Position numbers and translations under genes: made by a program. Of a stretch of 64,000 nt of DNA, positions 60,624 to 64,000 are shown piece after piece. How positions within the stretch are numbered: the stretch's first letter is position 1; each line of letters opens with the position of its first letter. The notes beneath the pieces were generated by a model that did no database searches, was not told the origin of the DNA, and was given only the letters and a program-made list of their open reading frames with translations. The stretch is from Lutimaribacter salitolerans (GTDB taxonomy: Bacteria; Pseudomonadota; Alphaproteobacteria; Rhodobacterales; Rhodobacteraceae), in NCBI RefSeq assembly GCF_042677865.1, contig NZ_JBHUDD010000036.1, positions 9,393-73,392 of the forward strand. Direction: 5' to 3'.

Positions 60624-62573
60624 ATGACAGAGACGACTTATCCGCCTTCGGCGGATTTCAAGGCCAAGGCGCATATCGACGCCGACACCTATGCCAGCAT
60701 GTACAAGGCCTCGGTGGATGACCCCGACGCCTTCTGGGCCGACCACGCCAAACGCATCGACTGGATCAAGCCCTTCACAAAGGTGAAGGACGTGAATTTC
60801 AAGTTCGGCGAAGTCTCGATCAAGTGGTTCGAGGACGGCACCCTGAACGTCGCTGCCAACTGCGTTGATCGCCACCTTGCCACCCGCGCCGATCAGACCG
60901 CGATCATCTGGGAGCCGGACGATCCCAAGGATGACGCGCTGCACATCACCTACCGCGACCTGCACGAGCAGGTCGGCCGCATGGCCAACGTTCTCAAGTC
61001 GCTGGGCATCAAGCGTGGCGACCGCGTGGTGATCTACCTGCCGATGATCCCCGAGGCCGCCTATGCCATGCTGGCCTGCGCGCGCATCGGTGCGATCCAT
61101 TCCATCGTCTTTGCCGGCTTCTCGCCCGACGCCCTGGGCGCGCGGGTCAACGGCTGCGATGCCAAGCTGGTGATCACCGCCGACACCGCCCCGCGCGGCG
61201 GGCGCAAGACCAAGCTGAAGGACAACGTCAACCAGGCGCTGCTGCATGACACCGACGATGTGAAATGCCTTGTGGTCCGCCGCACCGGCGATCAGGTCGC
61301 ATGGCGGCGCGATCTGGATTTCTGGTGGCACGAAGAGGCCGAAAAGGTCAGCGCCGACTGCCCGCCCGAGGAAATGAACGCCGAAGACCCGCTGTTCATC
61401 CTCTACACTTCCGGCTCGACCGGGCAGCCCAAGGGCGTGGTGCACAGCTCGGGTGGCTATCTGGTCTTTGCCGCGATGACGCAGCAATACACCTTTGATT
61501 ACCACGACGGCGACATCTTCTGGTGCACCGCCGATGTGGGCTGGGTCACCGGCCACAGCTACATCATCTATGGCCCGCTGGCCAATGGCGCGACCACGCT
61601 GATGTTCGAAGGCGTGCCGACCTACCCCGATGCGGGCCGGTTCTGGGCGGTCTGTGAAAAGCATCGCGTCAACCAGTTCTACACCGCCCCCACCGCCCTG
61701 CGCGCGCTCATGGGTCAGGGCAACAGCTTTGTCGAAGGGTACGATCTGTCCAGCCTGAAACTGCTGGGCACCGTGGGCGAGCCGATCAACCCCGAGGCGT
61801 GGAACTGGTACAACGACGTCGTGGGTCAGGGCCGCTGCCCCATCGTCGACACCTGGTGGCAGACCGAAACCGGCGGTCACCTGATCACCCCCCTGCCCGG
61901 CGCCACGGCCACCAAGCCCGGCTCGGCCACGCTGCCGTTTTTCGGCGTGCAGCCCGTCGTGCTGGAAACCGAATCCGGCAAGGAAATCACCGAGACCGAG
62001 GCAAGCGGCGTGCTGGCCATCAAGGACAGCTGGCCCGGCCAGATGCGCACCGTCTGGGGCGATCACGACCGGTTTCAGGCGACGTATTTCCAGCAATACA
62101 AGGGCTATTACTTTTCCGGCGATGGCTGCCGCCGGGATGCCGATGGCTATTACTGGATCACCGGCCGCGTCGATGACGTGATCAACGTCTCGGGCCACCG
62201 CATGGGCACGGCCGAGGTTGAATCGGCGCTGGTGGCCCACGCCAAGGTGGCCGAGGCCGCGGTGGTCGGCTATCCGCATGACATCAAGGGGCAGGGCATC
62301 TATGCCTATGTCACCCTGATGACCGGCGAGGACCCGACCGAAGAGCTGCGCAAGGAACTGTCGGACTGGGTGCGCCACGAGATCGGCCCGATCGCCAAGC
62401 CCGACCTGATCCAATGGGCCCCCGGCCTGCCAAAAACGCGCTCGGGCAAAATCATGCGCCGCATACTGCGCAAGATCGCCGAGAACGAGTTTGACGCGCT
62501 TGGCGACACCTCGACCCTGGCCGATCCGTCGGTTGTGGATCAGTTGATCGAAAACCGCATGAACAAGGGCTGA
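60624..62573 (+). CDS. acs: Acetyl-CoA synthetase (acetate--CoA ligase, AMP-forming)
   Basis: Converts acetate, ATP and CoA to acetyl-CoA in the cytoplasm. 649 residues, normal length. Seen: YTSGSTGQPKGVVHS (261-275), WWQTETGGH (A5), FSGDGCRRDADGYYWITGRVDDVINVSGHR (A7-A8 hinge region, split over the G), and the acetylation-target lysine K609 in KTRSGKIMRRILRK, aligned with Salmonella Acs K609. A SD (AGGTCAAGGA) precedes ATG 60624. Followed by a rho-independent terminator. Under likely control of ScfR and, by analogy, the SSS-kinase pathway. Confidence 0.97.
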   Translation: MTETTYPPSADFKAKAHIDADTYASMYKASVDDPDAFWADHAKRIDWIKPFTKVKDVNFKFGEVSIKWFEDGTLNVAANCVDRHLATRADQTAIIWEPDDPKDDALHITYRDLHEQVGRMANVLKSLGIKRGDRVVIYLPMIPEAAYAMLACARIGAIHSIVFAGFSPDALGARVNGCDAKLVITADTAPRGGRKTKLKDNVNQALLHDTDDVKCLVVRRTGDQVAWRRDLDFWWHEEAEKVSADCPPEEMNAEDPLFILYTSGSTGQPKGVVHSSGGYLVFAAMTQQYTFDYHDGDIFWCTADVGWVTGHSYIIYGPLANGATTLMFEGVPTYPDAGRFWAVCEKHRVNQFYTAPTALRALMGQGNSFVEGYDLSSLKLLGTVGEPINPEAWNWYNDVVGQGRCPIVDTWWQTETGGHLITPLPGATATKPGSATLPFFGVQPVVLETESGKEITETEASGVLAIKDSWPGQMRTVWGDHDRFQATYFQQYKGYYFSGDGCRRDADGYYWITGRVDDVINVSGHRMGTAEVESALVAHAKVAEAAVVGYPHDIKGQGIYAYVTLMTGEDPTEELRKELSDWVRHEIGPIAKPDLIQWAPGLPKTRSGKIMRRILRKIAENEFDALGDTSTLADPSVVDQLIENRMNKG

Positions 62574-62596
62574 TCGGCCCTTCACCCCCATCACGC

Positions 62597-62628
62597 CCCC
62601 CGCCGCGACCGATCCGGCGGGGGTTTTT
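62597..62628 (+). terminator. Rho-independent terminator after acs
   Basis: CCCCCGCCG (62597-62605) pairs with CGGCGGGGG (62615-62623), nine-base stem and nine-base loop, followed by TTTTT (62624-62628) and then CGTTCTC. Clear intrinsic terminator between acs and the downstream plsC-like gene. Confidence 0.9.
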
Positions 62629-62658
62629 CGTTCTCGCCCTCCTCAGGACATCCAGCCC

Positions 62659-63432
62659 ATGACCGATCTGTCCCCCTTGCCCGCCGTGCCACCGGTGGCC
62701 ATCGACGCCCCCGTCACGCGGCTGCTCAAACGCGGCGCGCTGATCGTGCTGGGCCCGCTGTATTTTCTGGTGATCGCCTTTGCACCGCTGACCTGCGCCC
62801 GGCGGCGCGGCTTTCGCGGCTGGTACTGGCGGCTGGTCAAGCGTGCCTGTTCGCGACTGCTGTGGCTGCTTGGTATCCGGGTGCAGATCTCGGATGCAGA
62901 CCGCGCGGCACTGGCGGCGGACGTGGGCAGCCTGATCGTCATCAACCACCGCAGCCATCTGGACGGATTCGCCCTGATGGATGCCATCCCCGATGACAAG
63001 TGGTTCACCTTTGCCGCCAAGAAAGAGCTGTGCGATGCCGCCCTGCTGCGCACCGGCTTCAAAGGGGCCGGTCTGGTCGAGATCGACCGCAAAAGCGGCA
63101 AGCACGCGATGCAGGTTCTGGCCGAGGCGGTCCGCACCATGCCCGCGCGCAAATCGGTCGTGCTGTTTCCCGAAGGCACCCGCGCCACCACCCCGTCGCT
63201 GGGCGCGTTCAAGGCCGGTGCCGTCGTGGTGGCACGCGATGCCGGGCGCTCGATCCGCCCGATCGTGATTCACGGCTCGGACAGGTTGCTGCCCCGGGGC
63301 CGGTTCTTTCCAAAAAGCGGCACGATCCGGGTGCAGGTCCTGGCCCCCTTCACCTGCGACACCGCCGCCCCGGTGGATGACGATGTCGCCCGGCTGCGCG
63401 CGACCATGATGGCCGCCTTTGACGGGGCTTAG
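62659..63432 (+). CDS. 1-acyl-sn-glycerol-3-phosphate acyltransferase family (PlsC-like)
   Basis: 257 residues. Transfers an acyl chain to lysophospholipid at the inner membrane. N-terminal helix about 26-47 (GALIVLGPLYFLVIAFAPL), HX4D motif INHRSHLD with H97 and D102, acyl/G3P-binding FPEGTRAT (about 172-179) and the following IRPIVIHGS block. Follows the acs terminator by 30 bases and is read as its own unit; it is convergent with the HHH protein gene 13 bases later. Confidence 0.88.
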   Translation: MTDLSPLPAVPPVAIDAPVTRLLKRGALIVLGPLYFLVIAFAPLTCARRRGFRGWYWRLVKRACSRLLWLLGIRVQISDADRAALAADVGSLIVINHRSHLDGFALMDAIPDDKWFTFAAKKELCDAALLRTGFKGAGLVEIDRKSGKHAMQVLAEAVRTMPARKSVVLFPEGTRATTPSLGAFKAGAVVVARDAGRSIRPIVIHGSDRLLPRGRFFPKSGTIRVQVLAPFTCDTAAPVDDDVARLRATMMAAFDGA

Positions 63433-63445
63433 GCTGCGCGTCCGG

Positions 63446-63913
63446 TCAGCCCTTGGACTTCTTCTTTGATTTCTTGGGCTTGTCGGCTTTCTTTTCGCCT
63501 TTTTTCTCTGACTTCTTCGTCTTTGCCTTCTTGTCGGTCTTGGCTTTCGCGGCCTTGGCCTTTTTCGGCTTTTCCGCCGTCTTGGCCTTGGCCGATTTTT
63601 TGTCGACCTTGGCCTTGGCCTTGGCCTTCTTGGGCTTGGCCTTGGCCTTGGCGGTTTCAGCAGGCTCTGCCGGCGCCGCCGCAGGTGCCGGTGCATCTTG
63701 CGCCGGTGCCGCCGTCAACTCGGCCCCGGCAGCCGCCAGCAGCTTTTGCGCGGCATCCACAAAGGCCCGCGCGCGCGCCTGCGAAATACCGGGAATCTCG
63801 GCCAGCTTGTCGGTATCCGACTGCGCCACCGAACTGGGGGAGCTGTGGCCCGCCGCGCGCAGCCTGTCGGCCATCGCGGGGCCGATACCGGGAATGTCTT
63901 TAAGGTCTGTCAT
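63446..63913 (-). CDS. Helix-hairpin-helix protein with lysine/alanine-rich histone-H1-like tail
   Basis: 155 residues. Residues 1-65: tandem helix-hairpin-helix (LKDIPGIGPAMADRLRAAG and LAEIPGISQARARAFVDAAQKLL), which contact DNA backbone. Residues 66-90: alanine/proline linker. Residues 90-155: a low-complexity tail with repeats of KAKAKPKK, KKAKAA and KKSKKK, as in H1-like or AlgP-like proteins. Basic over a long stretch, so it could compact DNA. The tail DNA is correspondingly repetitive and prone to length variation. No close enzyme domain; function unknown. Confidence 0.8.
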   Translation of the reverse strand: MTDLKDIPGIGPAMADRLRAAGHSSPSSVAQSDTDKLAEIPGISQARARAFVDAAQKLLAAAGAELTAAPAQDAPAPAAAPAEPAETAKAKAKPKKAKAKAKVDKKSAKAKTAEKPKKAKAAKAKTDKKAKTKKSEKKGEKKADKPKKSKKKSKG

Positions 63914-63983
63914 CTATTACTACAGTTGCGGATATTGGAGATCTCTGATTCAACTCTATTCGAGGGAATGGGAGGGTTGGGTC

Positions 63984-64000
63984 ATGACTGTATCGGACTG
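63984..64000 (+). CDS. Possible start of a gene cut by the window edge
   Basis: ATG at 63984-63986 follows GGGAGGG (63970-63976) and reads M-T-V-S-D up to the last base. Too short to classify; listed only because the Shine-Dalgarno sequence and start are well matched. Confidence 0.4.

Noticed and set aside
63490..63660. CRISPR-like or satellite repeat
   Set aside because: The repetition is the coding sequence of a lysine/alanine-rich protein tail, not spaced direct repeats.

Overview
GC-rich (roughly 65%), densely coded DNA that looks like a chromosome segment of an alphaproteobacterium of the Rhodobacterales (Roseobacter/Rhodobacter type). The indicators are a GapR (DUF2312) protein, a ScfR-type short-chain acyl regulator beside acs, a DmdA-like aminomethyltransferase-fold protein, a methyl-THF:corrinoid methyltransferase next to a 'virulence factor' small protein, a single-receiver/SSS-histidine-kinase pair, and many ATGA-overlapping operons. 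No rRNA, CRISPR array, integrase, transposase or phage gene was seen. There is one tRNA (Thr, UGU). No gene-free gap exceeds about 280 bases. || Layout. 1-3.1 kb (minus): glucokinase (cut by the window edge) and a one-carbon trio. 3.4-6.6 kb (plus): Ppx/GppA phosphatase, RlmE, class V aminotransferase. 6.8-12.3 kb (minus): a complete dipeptide/opine-type ABC importer. 12.6-16.8 kb (plus): a two-gene RND efflux pump. 16.8-18.5 kb (minus): a DmdA-like gene broken by one extra base in a G7 run, and a DoxX protein. 18.6-24.6 kb: an exopolysaccharide locus (HlyD-like fusion protein, BcsA/BgsA-type GT2 synthase, Cache-HAMP sensor, GH8 endoglucanase, exported barrel-like protein). 24.7-26.5 kb: tandem DUF1428 protein and VOC protein, with a divergent MarR regulator and a palindromic operator. 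26.6-36.8 kb: an amide locus with acetamidase/formamidase, SDR, ABM monooxygenase, acyl-CoA synthetase and a urea/amide-type ABC importer whose LivF-type ATPase is fused to an amidase. 36.9-40.3 kb (minus): flotillin, pyroglutamyl peptidase, MipA-like porin. 40.4-46.6 kb: tRNA-Thr, ferric permease, sulfotransferase-like protein, GapR, small membrane protein, FadJ-like enzyme, a 72-aa helical protein and a DksA/TraR protein. 46.7-49.0 kb (plus): sulfur locus (persulfide-dioxygenase-like MBL, two YeeE/YedE proteins, Blh-like phosphatase-fold protein). 49.2-53.7 kb (minus): FliM/FliN protein and an SSS-kinase/small membrane protein/receiver operon. 53.7-62.6 kb: ScfR regulator, divergent LivKHMGF-type importer and acs. 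62.7-63.9 kb: PlsC acyltransferase and an HHH protein with a histone-H1-like tail. || How they fit. Three ABC importers each have a stem-loop between the binding-protein gene and the first permease gene. The 26.6-36.8 kb locus reads as an uptake, hydrolysis and CoA-activation route for small amides, and its ATPase-amidase fusion is the most unusual gene here. The 18.6-24.6 kb locus resembles the HlyD+GT2 (BgsBA-like) glucan systems rather than BcsAB cellulose. The 50-62.6 kb stretch groups acetate sensing (CrbS-like kinase), short-chain acyl regulation (ScfR), uptake and acetate activation (Acs).
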